From Ficedula albicollis (taxonomy: Eukaryota > Chordata > Aves > Passeriformes > Muscicapidae): a stretch of 64,000 bases of DNA. The notes under the pieces are model-generated. The model was not told the DNA's origin. It made no database searches and saw only the letters and a program-made list of their open reading frames with translations. The stretch's first letter is position 1; every line of letters starts with the position of its first letter. This document shows positions 41,111 through 56,750 of the stretch, in pieces. Made by a program: the position numbers and the translations under genes. The stretch covers positions 7,922,010 to 7,986,009 of the forward strand of contig NC_021681.1 in assembly GCF_000247815.1 (NCBI RefSeq), in the 5' to 3' direction.

Positions 41111-42098
41111 CAATCCCTTTAGTGTGGGATTTATGGGATGAGATTTAACTGGAATAAGTAATTTTCAAAGCAAAATACATAAGACTAATAAGTATTTATT
41201 TATTAAGTACTGTTTTAGTTGAATGGGCATCACAAGGCCTTATTGGATTAATTTCTGATTTTTAGCTGAAAATTATTTATATTTGCTGTATTTACAGAAA
41301 AGTGCTTCTGTCATTTTCCTTGCAAGTTTGTTTCAGACTTAGAGGAAAATAGAGTGCAGCTTAGGAAGCTTCACTGACCAGCTTGCTGTTACCACTATTT
41401 AGTCAGAAATTTAGAACATTTACATCACCACAGCCTCTTTGCTGAATTTTAAATACATTCTTTCATTTGTTTAGTGAGTTTCCCTGATTAGTTTCGAATC
41501 ATTGTTTTGTTTTTATTTGAATAAGGCTCACTGCTAAACAAAAGTCTTTAATTCTGGGAAGCTGCCTGAAAAGCACAAGGGATGAAATTTTCAGTTCCAA
41601 ATATCAATTCAAAATGTCTCTTCAAGTTAATGCGAGTTTTTTTCCCCCCCTCAAATGCAGTTAAATCAGTGGGACAGTAGTCTCGTTTATGTTGGGAAAC
41701 GTCATTCTGAGAGAAGCTGTGGAGGATGGTCCAGCGTGCCCTGCAGAGGAGTGAGTCCCAGGCACCTGCCCGGTGTGAGCAGCAGGAGTGATCTGGGCTG
41801 GGAGAGCGCCCAGGGCAGCCAGGTGAGTCTGTGTTACTGCAGACACCCTCCCTGGCTGGTTCTGAGGCTGTTTCTGTGCACTGGGAGGGGTTTGACTGCG
41901 TGCTTCGTTTCACTGCAGCGTCTCTGTCTCCTTAGCAAAGTCTGGGCTGAAATGGGATAGGTTTAAGGAAAAATAAGGTGGTTTTTTTTTCTTTTGTTTG
42001 ATTAGTTTATACATAAAGCTCTATATTTTACATATAAATATGTGACAGTAGTGTCGCTTTTTTTTAAAATACTAATAGTGTCCAAAATCATGCTTGTA
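41111..42098. other. Non-coding DNA
   Basis: A GC-richer patch at 41690-41930 contains a CAGGTGAGT-like splice donor motif at 41819-41827, but I find no frame or acceptor that makes it a convincing exon. Confidence 0.45.
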
Positions 42099-42236
42099 TT
42101 TTAAAATTAGCGTAGCAGCTCTTGCCCCTTAGGATTTTTAGTGGCAGACTCTTGTAGCAGCTGCTCATTTTAAAATTAGGGTAGCAGCTCTTGCCCCTTA
42201 GGGTTTTTAGTGGCAGACTCTTGTAGCAGCTGCTCT
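42099..42236. repeat. Tandem duplication, period 69 bp
   Basis: Copies 42099-42167 and 42168-42236 differ at about two sites (C/G and A/G). Confidence 0.92.
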
Positions 42237-44288
42237 ATGTGTTTCCTATGCAATACATAAGGAAGTTACCTTACTTGGAAGGTAAGAAACCTTGTAAAAT
42301 TCTTATCACTGTTGCAATGTCAGGAGAAAAGGGAATCTTTTGATGTTTTGTAAGAATTTATTTTGGGTATTGCAGAAAAATAAAAATGAGGAAGTTGATG
42401 GTACTGGAAGGGAAGACAAATGTGGTGGAAGACTGATAAAATGCACAGCATTAGGGGACAGAGATCCCACACTTATTTTTATAACACCCTTAAGTCAGGC
42501 CCTATTGCAAAAGGCACTGTATAAATGTGTAATGAGGACTGGCCTGGCCTGAGCATCTAATGATTTCAATAAAGGTGATTTCCTTGGTGTGGAGGACAAA
42601 TGATTCCTGCAGGATCATCCAGGAAACGTCACAGCCGTGGCAGCAAAGTTCCAGACTATTCAGAGAGTACCCATGAGTGGCAGCAGGAATTTGCACCCTG
42701 CCCTTACGTGGCTTTGTAGGAAAAACCTACCAAGTCACACAGCAATTTGCTAATAAATGTGAGAAGGGGTCCAAGGTAATGGGTATGTCTGTGAGCTCTG
42801 CCTTTTGCATGGCTGTAGATGGTCAAAGTTTGTCTGATTCCTTTTAGATCTGCCCTTGAGGCTTTGCCACTGTAGCACACGCAGGTGGAGAGAAGAGAAA
42901 TGACCAGCATGAGCTCATCCCTACACACACAATTGGGTTTGGAAAATGTGTCTGTATTGCTGGGTTGGGCTGGATAGCACAGATTTAGAGTGGCTGGAGA
43001 AGCTCACAGTTCTTGGAAGGAATCAAAAACTTTAGATGAGTGATGAAAACAGACAGGAAAGGCCGTGTAAAAGCTCACATTTGAGAACGGTGAATAATGT
43101 TACCATTATGCAGAAGGTTTTCTTATTTTGCTTCTTGGAATCAAACTGCTCAGTGCCCTTTAGGTGTATATGTATTTTTAATAAGCCCTTATCCTGCTAC
43201 TCACTTTGAAGCAAAAACTGAACTATAAAATAGAATAGAGTTAGGAAAAATTAAATATTTTAGTGAAAATCATGATTTAAACTCAGGCAATTCCACAGGT
43301 TGTATGTAGGAATTTGGTTTATGCAGTAAGCAAATTAATATGGCAGTGAGATTTCCAACTGGAGCACATACTGATTTATTTTTATTGAAATATTTCATAG
43401 TTATGTTTTAATACATTATGAAATGTGAAAGGAGTCTTCTACCCAGAACACAAGGCTCCCTCACACTCACATTCCTTAACCCAGTTATGCTAATAAACCT
43501 TTATAAGCTATGTTTCCCCAGCCCAAATCTTAGCACAGCCTCAGAAGCTCAACCTGCTGAAATTTATTGGAAAACAACAACAGCTTGAAAGAGAAAAATG
43601 TGATATTACAGGGGAAAGGAAATGTTCTTGTTCTCCCCACTGAGAAGACAAATGATGAGAGACTTTTTTCTTTTTTCTTTTTCTTCCTCAAACCTTGCAG
43701 TATTCCCCTCTCTTTCTATAAGAAAAATTAGCCTTAAGAAAAAGAAATTCAATGATCATAAAGCATGAAGAGAAAGAGGAATTGATCTTGGATACAAGAT
43801 GGGATTGAGTTATAATATAACAAGTTACAGGTCCTTTCCTACTGAAAAGCAGAACCAATTGATTTATTATCGTGACTCTCAGCTTGCATTTTTTTAGTAA
43901 GGAACTGTAGATGCAAGGTAGCACGTCTCCTTTGATTTGCCACACTATGTCTTAATTACCAGTGCTAGAAGTTCATGGCAGCATTTTCCAACTTCAAAGG
44001 TTTCAGCAGCTTAAACAGCATGAATGGATCAGATTTGTAAGAACACAGTGACAATGATATGGTGCCTTCATATTTTAGAATTGTCAGTTCATTTTTTATT
44101 TATTGTACATTAAAGTGAAAATAAGCACACAGAGAAGATAATAGGTTTAGTCAGCATTCTCTTCTTTTGCTATCAGAGAAACTGAAAGCATTCTCTTGTT
44201 TCAAGACCTGGGGTTCAGAGTTGCAGTTAGTAGGGAGGGTATTATTCCTATGGAAGAGGTAAATATTCTTAAAATTCTATTCTAGGTA
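42237..44288. other. Non-coding A+T-rich DNA
   Basis: No gene recognised on either strand. The block 43370-43580 has the mixed texture of possible conserved non-coding DNA. Confidence 0.5.
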
Positions 44289-44420
44289 TCTTTGAGCTTT
44301 CCCTACTTCTTGAGATTTTCATCACTATGACTCAAAGAGACTCTGCAAATAATGTCTTTGAGCTTTCCCTACTTCTTGAGATTTGCATCACTATGACTCA
44401 AAGAGACTCTGCAAATATGC
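44289..44420. repeat. Tandem duplication, period 66 bp
   Basis: Copies 44289-44354 and 44355-44420 show a single T/G difference in the body. Confidence 0.92.
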
Positions 44421-45609
44421 TGGGAAAAGGCTGGTTCAAGGGGAAGAAAATGTGGCCCACGAGATCAAGAGTGATTTTGCTTCTGTAGGGTCCAGTTTAG
44501 CAGATCATTTAGGGACTTTTTTTTCAGTTTAAGAGTGGAAGTAGCCATTCCTGAAATGGTGGTGTGGTCAGAAACACGAGCAAGTCTCTCTCACTGGAAT
44601 TGCTGACTGGATGTCAGATTGTTAACTCAGTGAGTGGTGAAATGCAGCATAGTGATGGAACAGCAATGGTCCAGGCCAAACTGGAGCATCTCAGCTGGTG
44701 GGATTACTGAGCACTGAAGAATCTTTAATCAGGCTGGGGATGACAGAGGGTGATTGCCCCAATTCAATATGAATGTTGGTTTTAAAATAGCAATACCTGT
44801 AATGTCATGGCAATTTATTTTGTATTGCAGTAGAGAATTGAGATATAGCCCAAATTCTTATGTAAATTGCCTAAATAGTTATTTAGAAATTAAAATATAC
44901 ACAGCATGATTTATATGCTTCCATTTACTCAATCTATTAAGGATTATTCTCTGCATTGCCTTTTGAGTTATCTGAAATGAGCATTACTGTTTATAAAAGG
45001 TTTGCTGGAGACTTAAGACCTTGTTAGTTTCTCCTGCAGTGAAAGATAGCTGAAAGGTCATTACATTTCTTGCTGGTTTATTAAACCCAGGCTATAATCA
45101 GGGGAAATATCTATTTTTCTTACTCAGTGATTGGCAAAGGGGATGGGTTCAGATCTCTTTCTCTCTGTACCATAATAAAGAACAAAAATACTATTGCTCT
45201 TCCTAGTGATCTGGCTGTGAAAATAAATTAAAATAATCAATGTCAGCAGAGAAAACAAGAGGAAAATATGAAGAAGCATATGAAAATGAGAGAGAAGATA
45301 ACTTGCATTGACATAATAATAAAATCATAATATCTTTATAAAATGATGAAGGTTTTGTTGTCCAGAGTATTTTCAAATCTTTCATGCTTGAAAAACATTG
45401 AGAGCTATAAGTAATATCTAATAAATCAACATGTTAAGCACTACTTTGTTAGTAGTATCTGCCAATATTGCCACTGTCAGGACATAATTTTCTATATGGT
45501 AGATCTTTCACAATGCACATCTTGGTGAGACAAGCCCTTTCAATGCCTTTTTTCTCAAATGAAATGGCATCAAGTTGTTGCAATATTTTTGATCCTCATG
45601 GAGGAGTTT
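44421..45609. other. Non-coding DNA
   Basis: No gene recognised. The AT-rich stretch 44800-45000 has few simple repeats and could be conserved non-coding DNA. Confidence 0.5.
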
Positions 45610-45651
45610 CTTTCCCTTTCCCTTTCCCTTTCCCTTTCCCTTTCCCTTTCC
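45610..45651. repeat. Hexanucleotide microsatellite (TTTCCC)n
   Basis: Six to seven perfect TTTCCC units. The strand is purely pyrimidine and has mirror symmetry, a sequence type able to form intramolecular triplex DNA. Short FPFPF, LSLSL and GKGKG frames across it are products of the repeat. Confidence 0.95.
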
Positions 45652-45791
45652 TTCCCTATTCAAAACACCTACACTGGTGTAATAGTAAAATACTTGCATG
45701 GTGCCCCACACTTGATCAAGACTTGCTTAATTGGGACTCTGTTTAATCTTAGAGAACTGATTTCAAATTATGGCAATGACTGGAGGTTAAT

Positions 45792-45979
45792 TGGTAGTTC
45801 TGTAAATAAAGATATCTGTCTGCAGGTTTTGTCAGATTTGCACCCAAACTTTGCATATCTGTGCCATAGATCACACAGCTGAAAATGGTAGTTCTGTAAA
45901 TAAAGACATCTGTCTGCAGGTTTTGTCAGATTCGCACCCAAACTTTGCATATCTGTGCCATAGATCACACAGCTGAAAA
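45792..45979. repeat. Tandem duplication, period 94 bp
   Basis: Copies 45792-45885 and 45886-45979 differ at two T/C sites. Confidence 0.93.
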
Positions 45980-48262
45980 AAACCAGAAAGGCTGATTGGT
46001 TTCAGGTAACTCAGGAGAACAGGAGGAACATATCTCCTTTGACACTTCCTTTCCCCAATCTTGTCTTGACCAACCCAGTTTTTTTGTCTTTCTCTCAGAA
46101 TTCACAGTAAATTCTCTGTATGTTTTCCATGCCCTGAAGCTGGTTGTGGAGGTTACCAAAGATCTGGTTATATTTGAGTGATTCTTTTCATTGCAATTCC
46201 TCACCTTGCCCCTTATCCTGGTGAGGATGGATATTCCTCTTCTGCCCTAATACTGATCCTCAGCCTGTTTGCTGAGGTGTCTTGGTTTACCTGTTCATGC
46301 CTCTTTCTGGCTTTTCTTTCGCTTAAGAAATAATCTGCCTTCCTTGGTGCAGGTGTCGGTGCTGTACTGTGGATAGGGAGCAGCAGACAGTCATATGACT
46401 GATTAATAGAATATTTATTATAATGAAGAGAAATAAAAACCTTTTATGTAATTGTGTCCCACCTTCACACTCAATGGTAAGTTTTGCAGACACCTTGATG
46501 AAGAGATTCCAGTCTTTAACCTTTTCTTTCAATGGACACTGAGTCTGTTTCTCAGGTATTTTGTTGTGACTATGAGTGTTTTGCCCAATATGATAAATCC
46601 TGGCCTAAATGTTAGGGTCTGTGTTTTGCAAAATATTCTTTGTAACCGAGATGAGGTTTATGACAATGTAAATAAAAGGGCATGGCTGTCTTTTCCATCA
46701 GAGGAAATAAAGAAAGCAGCAAAATTTCTTATTTTTTATCCTGTTGGGTCAAGGTTTGACTTAAACAATAAGCAGTGAGAGGCGAGTTCAGGCACTGCAT
46801 TTAATGGTGATGGTGGTATGAATTCACTTTCCTTCAGCTTTTGATAACCTGTCTTAATAGGGCCCTGACCTCTGCTTTCACAGTGTCAAGCACAGTAGAA
46901 ATAACAAACCATGAAAAAGTGAAGTTTTATGGCAGGATCTATTGGGGTTAAATTCTTCCAGCAACCTTTGAAAACTTGATTCTCCAGCAGTAGGAAGAAA
47001 CAGGATGTGTGTGGCAATCAGCACAGTGATTGTGTCATGCAAACTTGCAATAGAGGAGTAGGTAACACTTCTCTCAATTCTGCATTGACTGTTTTAGAAT
47101 GTCTTTTGAAAAGACTTTGATTAAAATTTTAGTATTAGTGAGAAAAAGAATCTTAATCTTTTGCTGATAATCCTTCCCAACATTAGCTCAGGGAAGGAGA
47201 CTGAGAGTAGACTACAGGGCAACCACTGGAGAGCAGAGCAAGAGGATAAATTGTGGAGGAAATGTATTCTCAGTGCTCCCCAAAGCAAGTATTGCACAAT
47301 AAAGTGCAATGGAGTTCAAACTAAATGTACTCCATCGTTAGAGCAATGCTGTAAACCACCTGAAATATTACAACTGTTACCTGTAGCATCATTAATATCC
47401 TGGGATTATTTCATAAATCAGGTCCTAAAACATAATAGAGTGAAGAGGGTCGGTGCTTTCTATAAAGATGAGATTGAATTGTAAGAGAATTAATGATACC
47501 ATCATTACAGCCTTTAATCTATTTTATAGAAAACTGCTTCTCCTTTTACACACACTTTGTCCTTTAGGAAATTCTCTAATATTTCTGAGTAAGCAAATTT
47601 TTTAAAGTTTTCTTCCAAGTACTTAAAATAAAGAGCTTTTGTTTAGTCTTTTAATGAGGAAAGGAATAAAATATGGAACAGTTTGTTTAGGTTTCTCTGT
47701 GGAAACAAGTAAATACAGGAGGTTTCACTAAGGCCAGGTTTAGCTGTATGCACTGTACTTCTGACTGAGTAAACCACATAGTCACCTGTGTGACTTGGAT
47801 CCCTGCTACTAATGCTTGAGTAATTGTGGATGGAAAATAGATGTATGTGCCTGACATTTAGGAGAAACAAAGACTGGATAACTAACTGCAGGAAGAAACC
47901 AAAATAAATTCTTTATTACTCAAATAAGACATTGACTTCCTTGCTGAGTGTCTTAACAGAGCAGTTTAACATTTGTTATTGGCATAACTTGAACTTTGCA
48001 TCAGGGAAGAATTTCTGTTTTTCTTTTTTGATCGTTAGATCTTGGCTTTTTACTTTCATGAATTGTACATTGGACCCACCTTCTCTTATGATGGCTTTTG
48101 TGGTAATTCCTCCAGTCTAACGATGATGCTCAGTGTAACAAAGCTAATGAAAACCTGCCCTTCAATCTAAACTGTAAGCTCTTTATAACAAGCTCTCTTT
48201 TCCTGTGCTTCATTACTGCAACCAAAGCTCTTTTTTTTCATACCTCAGAATGATAAGGCAGC
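45980..48262. other. Non-coding DNA
   Basis: Open frames at about 46452-46778 and 47161-47484 (plus strand) lack a 5' ATG and contain no recognised domain. No transposon recognised. Confidence 0.5.
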
Positions 48263-48434
48263 GTGGAAAAAAACCATTTTCCATCACCAGGCACGCATAA
48301 AAGGAAGATGGGCTAGAGCATGTAGAATTGATTTATTTGCATTCTTCTGTGGAAAAAAACCATTTTCCATCACTAGGCACGCATAAAAGGAAGATGGGCT
48401 TGAGCATGTAGAATTGATTTATTTGCATTCTTCT
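48263..48434. repeat. Tandem duplication, period 86 bp
   Basis: Copies 48263-48348 and 48349-48434 differ at two sites (C/T and A/T). Confidence 0.93.
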
Positions 48435-51068
48435 ATTGCCTTGGATGCTGCATCATTGAAATAAGTTAATATCATATCTTTGATTTGGCCTCTGGAATGG
48501 CAGGCCCTGAAAATCAAGCATGCTTATTACAGCAGACAAATAATCTAGTCCAGTGGAGTCCCAGCATCTATTGAGTCATTTGGAAAAGCTGCAGACTTGT
48601 ATCAAAAAGATTTTTGGAATGTGTGGCTGCCCATGTGGCAGGCTTTGAGCAAAGAAGAACATTTTGCAATTGGTTAGCTCTCCTGACAAAGCAGTTATCT
48701 GCTTTTCTTAGTGCCTCTGAATACCACCCTAACCCCACCAGCCACTTGCTTTTGATATTTCTCTTTTCCTCTCGTTATTCTACTTTTGGCATTTTCCTGT
48801 CTCCTGCAGGCTCCTCACACAGGAGGGTCACTGGTGTCAGCAGAGGGATGATGTAAACACAGGATTCCTGCTTGATTTAGGAACAGAGCAACACTCCTCT
48901 GTTAATCTTGTATCTCATATTATTTACTGCACAACAAGGTTGCTTACTCAGATATCTCCCAGTCTAATTTCAGGATTCAGCCCCATCCTCAGCAATCCCA
49001 CTAACACCTCCCAGTTACAGTGAGAAGCAGGAAAGTGCTGGTCCCTGTGGTGTTGGTAGGAGTTTGTTTATTAAATTCTGACTCTCCAAAAGGGGCTTCT
49101 TATCATATTAACAATGTGATACCAACACTTCTGCTGTTGACTGATCTTGGTGATGGACCTTGCCTTAATTTTAAGCATAGCTTGAGTTTCCTGCTCTCAG
49201 AGCAGGGAGTCCTTAGTGAAGCAAACATAGTTCTGTACCTTGAGCTGACCATGAATCATATCTCTGTTTTAAAGAACAGCAGTTTGGAGGCAAGAGTCAT
49301 TTTTTAAAAATACCCAAAATGACACTGGAAAATTAAGACCCTGGCAGAACTGGCACCCAGCAGCTCAGTTGTTGCCATTTTAGTCCCTCAATGGAGCTTT
49401 AGCAGAATTAGTCCAAATGAGGGCCAGATTAGCTCCTGACCCTCTGAAACCCAAATGTGGGCTTTGAGGTCATCTTCCTATCTTCCAATACATTGCAGTA
49501 ACAAAAAAAAGCACACCTGAAAGCTCTGACCTAAGTGAATTTCATTGTTCTTTTCTTTCTGAATTACTCCATGGATGAATCCAGTCCTTTTTACTTTTTT
49601 ATAAGGCAAACCTTTTCATAGAAACAGCAGTCAGAAATGCTTTAGAATCTCTGAATAAAAGAGTGTCCATACCTTTTTGTCTCTGGTTTTACATTAGATA
49701 GGTGCACAGTTTAAACATTAGGCAGGAAGCAGAAAATCTATTCAGGAGGTACAATAACCAGAAACAAGTATCTCAGCTGAAGTGGAATAATGACCAGGTA
49801 ATCAAGGAAGATGCTCTCCTGCCTTTCAGTCAAGAACTTTGATACCCAAAACCATGTTAAAACCCCCAGGCTGGCAGCAAATTGAGACAAAGTGTCTACC
49901 CTTCAAGGAAAGCAGCCCATAATTTAACTTCTAATGCTGATGACATTTCCTTCAGGAAACTTTCACTGGCACCTTTGGACTGACACATCTTTAACTTCTA
50001 TTTGCTATCCAGCCCCACAAGCCATGAGATTTTTTTAAATATCGTAATGTTTCAGAAAACTTTGCAAAAGTAGCTGAGTTTCCCATGTGGGGCAGTTGGC
50101 AAAAGGGAGAAGGAAGCAGAACCATGGGTTTTTCTTTGGTAAACCTGCCTGTTAGAGGTGATCTCTGAGAAAGCTCATTACCTTCATACCATTGTATGCA
50201 TTTTGTAAAATTTGCAACATGATTAATGTTGAGTTGGAAAAATCACCATTTTAGCATCCCTGCTCTTTCAGATGTGGACATAGAAAGAATGAGAAAAGTG
50301 AAATGTGTACAAAGCTTTAGAATACAGATACCTGTTTGACTTTTAGTGCTCTGCCCTTCTTCACCTTAGTCCCATTTCTTTGGGAATTAAGTCTAGAAGG
50401 GAAGTAGAGCTGCTTGTTTGAACTTTGACTGGTAAAGTAAAAAATTATAGCTGATTATGGATTTGTTTTTCTGAATTAAAGGTGTGCTGAAATTATAAAT
50501 TGTCACCAGAGTGAAGTATTACTGTGCTGTAAATATTAAATTGGCAGAGAGGAAATCAAATATAAACTTTTTTTTTCTAAACTTTTTCTAAAGTTTATTG
50601 CCTATGAAGTACAGTCACACTGTTTCCTATTTCATCCTTATTCCTTATAGTAGTTCCTAATTATTGGGGGTCATTATGTATCTTCTGTCTTCCAAAGGTC
50701 AAAGATACTAATTCTCTTCATGAATAATTTATTCAAAAATTGATTGGGTAATGAGAGAAATAGCTGAATACATTTTTCACTGGAAAATATTAAACTATAT
50801 AGTGATATAGTCATGAAATAAATATATATGGAAGAAAAATTGTTCTAAAAAGAAGTAATTACAGCAAGGAACTCAGCTGTAAGACTGAATATTTTATTTT
50901 TCTCCCTGAATTTCATGCTTAGAGTATATTTTAAACTCTGAAACTGTAGTGTTATTTATGTATATTTCTGTAGTTAAATGGTAAGAAATTGGGTTTTATA
51001 TGTATTTGCACATTGTTCTTAGGTAAATGAGCAGCTTGGAGAAATTTGTCTCTGTTTAACTGATCACT
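48435..51068. other. Non-coding DNA
   Basis: No coding region supported. 48435-48620 has an enhancer-like mix of AT cores and unique sequence. The rest is ordinary. Confidence 0.5.
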
Positions 51069-52487
<1,419 letters not shown>

Positions 52488-55400
52488 CCAAAAAACATTT
52501 GACTGTGATTTGATGTCTGAATCATTTTGTTCAGCACTGCAAAATACAGTCATGCTCCTTTTCACTTGCTTCATTTCTCTCATAGGAAGTAGCAGAGCCT
52601 GGAACAATGGGACTCTGCCAAACATATTATGACACTACAGATTGTTATTCTCTTTCTAAACCGACAGGGAAAAATTTTACTGGGACAGACTGTGCCTGGT
52701 GCCGGCTGTTCCTGATGCAGCAAAGGGAAGGACACAACATTTGCAGCCTCCTGGAGGTGCTCAAATTCCTGCAAACACCATTCATTTATGCCCTTTCCCC
52801 CCCCACCCCTTTTATCATGTCCATACTACTTTCAAAAATTTGCCTATGCTATTTTATTTGTATATCTGGTTGTATCTTATTGAAACTATCCTCACATTCC
52901 ATAATCTTGTAGTATACTAGCTTAACATTATAAATACCCTGCAGCTGTAGCAAATATCTTTCCCCTGTCTTTCAGAAATTCTTTAGGTGGTGTTGGACAA
53001 CTTATGTTCACAGTTTGAGTGAAGAAAATTTTTTACTTTGTAAACAAGGAAAAAAATTTCTTTTCCTTATATTACTATATTACAAAGCATTAGAAATTCT
53101 ACTGAAGAAAGATAATAGGCTGCAGTAGGAAAAAAAAAAAAAGGTTTCCACAGAGAGCTTTCTCTATTGGAAGACACCTTGGGATAGACACTGGAAGAAG
53201 GGATTGCGTAGGAACAATTCTAGAACCCAAGTAGTGTTGTCTTTGATGCAAAAGTCAAATGAGGACTGGTTTTTCATCCTGTGCTTACCTATTACTTATC
53301 AGCCAGAAGGTCTGGTTCATGATAAGTGTCTCTCTCATAATATAAATATGTAATATAACAATTATTTTGAAGGCACAGCAAAGTAAAGTAAGAGTTATAT
53401 CTGGAAATTATGATTAATATAATTCTTCACCAGCAGAGTATTATGTAAGTAGCTGGATGTCATTATAGAAAGAGTTGAATATTATCCAAGTATTTCATGG
53501 CAGAATGTAAGGAATTCTATATTTAGAGAGTGCTCTTCAACCTATTAGCTAACTACAGATACTAACCAGCCTTGCTACACCGAGCTCCTAATAATGAAGA
53601 GAATTCCATTCTCAAACTTGGGTTTAAATCTATTCTTTTTTTACTCTATGTTTAATAAGTCGCTTTTAATACAGAATAATTGAATTCACAAGACAAAATA
53701 ATAGCCTAAAAGTTAAAGCTTAAATTCATTATTTGGAGAGCAAACCCTGTCCACCAACCTGTGTGTCCATGTATCCCAGTTTCTCTTGTTGCCTTTTTCC
53801 CATCTTGAAAATGAGAATTGAGGTAATTTTGGTCAGGAGGTAATATTAAAGTGGATCTTGATTGAAGGCTTCCAGAGGCAGTTATGGAAAAATGTCCACA
53901 AAAGCCCACCTACATGGGGTGAATACAGTTTTTATACATTTAGCAAATTAGCATAATTGACCGAAAGCACCAATTAGGAGGACAAGGGGTGATGGAATTC
54001 CCTCCAGGTGAAGCCCCTTCTCTGCAGTCCCCCCTTGGCACTGGCAGTACTTTGTCCATGAAATCTATCTGGAAGAGCTGTTCCTGCCTTGGCTCCCAGA
54101 AGAACAAGATAGGATAGGGGCTTTGTACTCCCTGGGGCTGGGAGCTCTGGAATTTGTTTTGCCTTTTTGCCTGGGGAAAGGCCATGGAAAATTATTGGGA
54201 AAACTAGCCACTAATACAAGAAGCTACAAATACATGTGTGGGAATAGAGAGAACATATTAAAGGAAAAAAGGCGAAATCCAAAACAGCATCACTGATACA
54301 TCTTATGACAAATACAACTGTAAGAAAGGCTGACACTCAGAAGATTCATTTAGGAGGCCATTTCATGTGACAAAATGCTGGAGGCTGAAGGCCACTTCTT
54401 CTTTCAATTGGATAATACATTTTTTAGGTCTGAAATATTCTCTCCAGTCTGAACTGTATTTGTTTCGTTAGTCACTGTTCTGGTACATAGACTATAGAAT
54501 TTGGGCTAATGCTTTACAAAGTGTCTATCATTCTCAGGTTAAATATCAATAAATAACAGCCTATTTCTATGTTTAAAAAAACAAAAAAACCTTCTGCCAA
54601 GTTTACAGCCATGGTAAATTCAATTTTATTTGGTAACCTAATAGCTACTTCTTATGAAGGGTTGTTTCACCCATAAACATCTGCTTTTAATCTGCCTTTG
54701 CACTATGATTGTTTAAAAGATACCATTATTTTTTTACTTTGTTATCTATTAGAGCTGTCCAGATTTTATCAAATTACTAATATTGTGCAACTTTTCCTTT
54801 TGATATTGAGAAAAATTTTAATTTAGAGCACTGATATAGAACATTTAATAAAATAACTTAAATCTTTATTTTTATTTCCTCATTTTTGCAACTTGTTTTA
54901 GTTTACCTGTAAAATAATCAGTGGTATCAAGTAATATAGTGAACTTCAGGATACGTCTGTTTGCTATTCTTGGAATTGTATGAGTCACTAAACTGAAGGC
55001 TACATTAAAGCCAAAGGATCAGTTTTACTGAGGGCTGGCTCATATTGCATATCCAAATGATATGCTTTAATGGGTGTCTCTTCCCCTGAATCTCTAGTAA
55101 AATGCTGCCTTTGAAAGCTGGTATTTTTACTGGGAGCATTCTGTGGTACAAAACTCAGTGTATTGCTTTCCACTGAGTGGACTTTTTGTAGTTGCTTTTG
55201 CAAGGAATATTCAAATGCTTATTACTATGCAAAAGCTTGTATCATTCTCGAGGCAGTGTATTCACTGCACTAATGATGTCATTGTTGCTGGCTTTCTGTA
55301 ATTTGGAGACAACAGCCCCATTTGTAAGGGTGATGTAGAATATACATGTGAATAGGTGGTGGGGTTAGAGATGACCTTTCTGGTCTGTGAGCTCCTGAAT

Positions 55401-56607
55401 ATGGATTAAGGAGGTCAGGCATTAATGCCATTCCACTAACAAATGAGTGATTTTATGCAATTCATTTGAGTCCCAGAGCACCAACTCCTGCATATATTAG
55501 TTTCAATATGCAAAATGTATTATTGTTCATCACTTCCAGTAACTGCTGGGAAAAGAATTCTGCATACTGCTGCTGTTGGTCATGCTGAAAGATTTAGTCA
55601 GTTGTTTATGTGAATCAGCTTCCACAAAGATGTGAGCCCACAGCAGCACACTTCTGGGGTGATTCTGCTTTCTGGTGATAATTTATCTTAGATAGCCATA
55701 ATTGTCTTTTACAGTGACTGATTTTCCTTTAGAAAGTGCCTGTGCAAACACCTTTCATTCTAATAGAGGTTTTTACATAGCAAATATATCTTTCCTTTTA
55801 TGAATTGTGACACATTTCTATGTCCACCTCTATAGAGATTCTCTGAAACAGTTTTTAAACACAGAAGTCTCAAGGTATTGAATAAAATTCAAGGAGCTTG
55901 GATTAAATATTTTTTTGTATCTTCTTGATAGCAGAGATATAGTCTCAATTTAAGGATTTTAACCAAAAGGTAGTACGATGGTTCCAACACCACCTTCTTT
56001 TGGAGCAGTTTCAATTTTAGTCTAATTTTCTGAGAATGCCCAGTGAGGCTGTTAATATCATCAAGACCTCTCTCTATTTCCTTTTCCCTTCGGTGTATGG
56101 GATTCAGCCTGCTGTATCAGTCCTGAGGCCAAAGATAAACCTATTGAGCTTGCTCTAGAGAGGTCAAGGCAATTGATTTTTCATATTTCACCTACATACT
56201 CAGAGTTTTAGAAGTCTGGTGTAGTTTTAAAGTTGTTGGGGTTTTATTTTAAGAAACAAAACTCAACACTGCCTTCACTTATTTGTCATGTCCTTCATCT
56301 GTGGGATTCAATCACCTCACAGCTTAGTCCCCGCACAAAGGGATCAGGTGAATTCTATTCACTGAAGAGCAAAGACACCTGGATTAGTTCCCTGCTGATA
56401 AGGCTTAAGAAACTGAATTGTGCTGAATAGAATTCTTTCAGCTCTAGGTTTCTCTATTTTATAACCTAGTTTATTAATGACTGCTGATTATGTTATTGCA
56501 TAACTCTAAATGGTTTTGACTCCCTAGACAGCGCTGAAATACAGGAAATTTGTTTTAAACATAGGACAAACATTTTACTGGAAAGGAGATTGAGTACTTG
56601 AGAGATT
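52488..56607. other. Non-coding DNA
   Basis: No gene established. A GC-richer minus-strand frame at 53940-54185 starts with ATG in a CCATGG context and runs 81 codons, but no family or splice structure is recognised. The block 55200-55640 has conserved-element-like texture with several ATTA cores. Confidence 0.5.
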
Positions 56608-56750
56608 CTGGAGTTTAGATCCTTGGAGATACTCTGAACTCAAGGGAGTGCTGAGGAACCTGGCCTAGGTGACCTTGCTTGAGCAGGGGGTTTGAATCTG
56701 ATGACCTCCAGAGGTCTCTTCCATCCTCAACCTTTCCATGATTCAATTAC
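56608..56750 (+). mobile_element. CR1 LINE 3' end
   Basis: Recognisable 3' terminal segment of a chicken-repeat-1 non-LTR retrotransposon in plus orientation: TCCTTGGAGAT, then CCTGCTTGAGCAGGGGG-like sequence (here CTTGCTTGAGCAGGGGG), then GATGACCTCCAGAGGTC followed by TTCCATCCTCAACC and a terminal CATGATTC-type octamer remnant. CR1 copies are usually 5'-truncated, as here. The many changes from the remembered family pattern suggest an old insertion. It is the main evidence that the host is a bird or another sauropsid. Confidence 0.93.

Noticed and set aside
47161..47484. 107-codon plus-strand frame with several cysteines
   Set aside because: No ATG start, no convincing splice borders and no recognised family.
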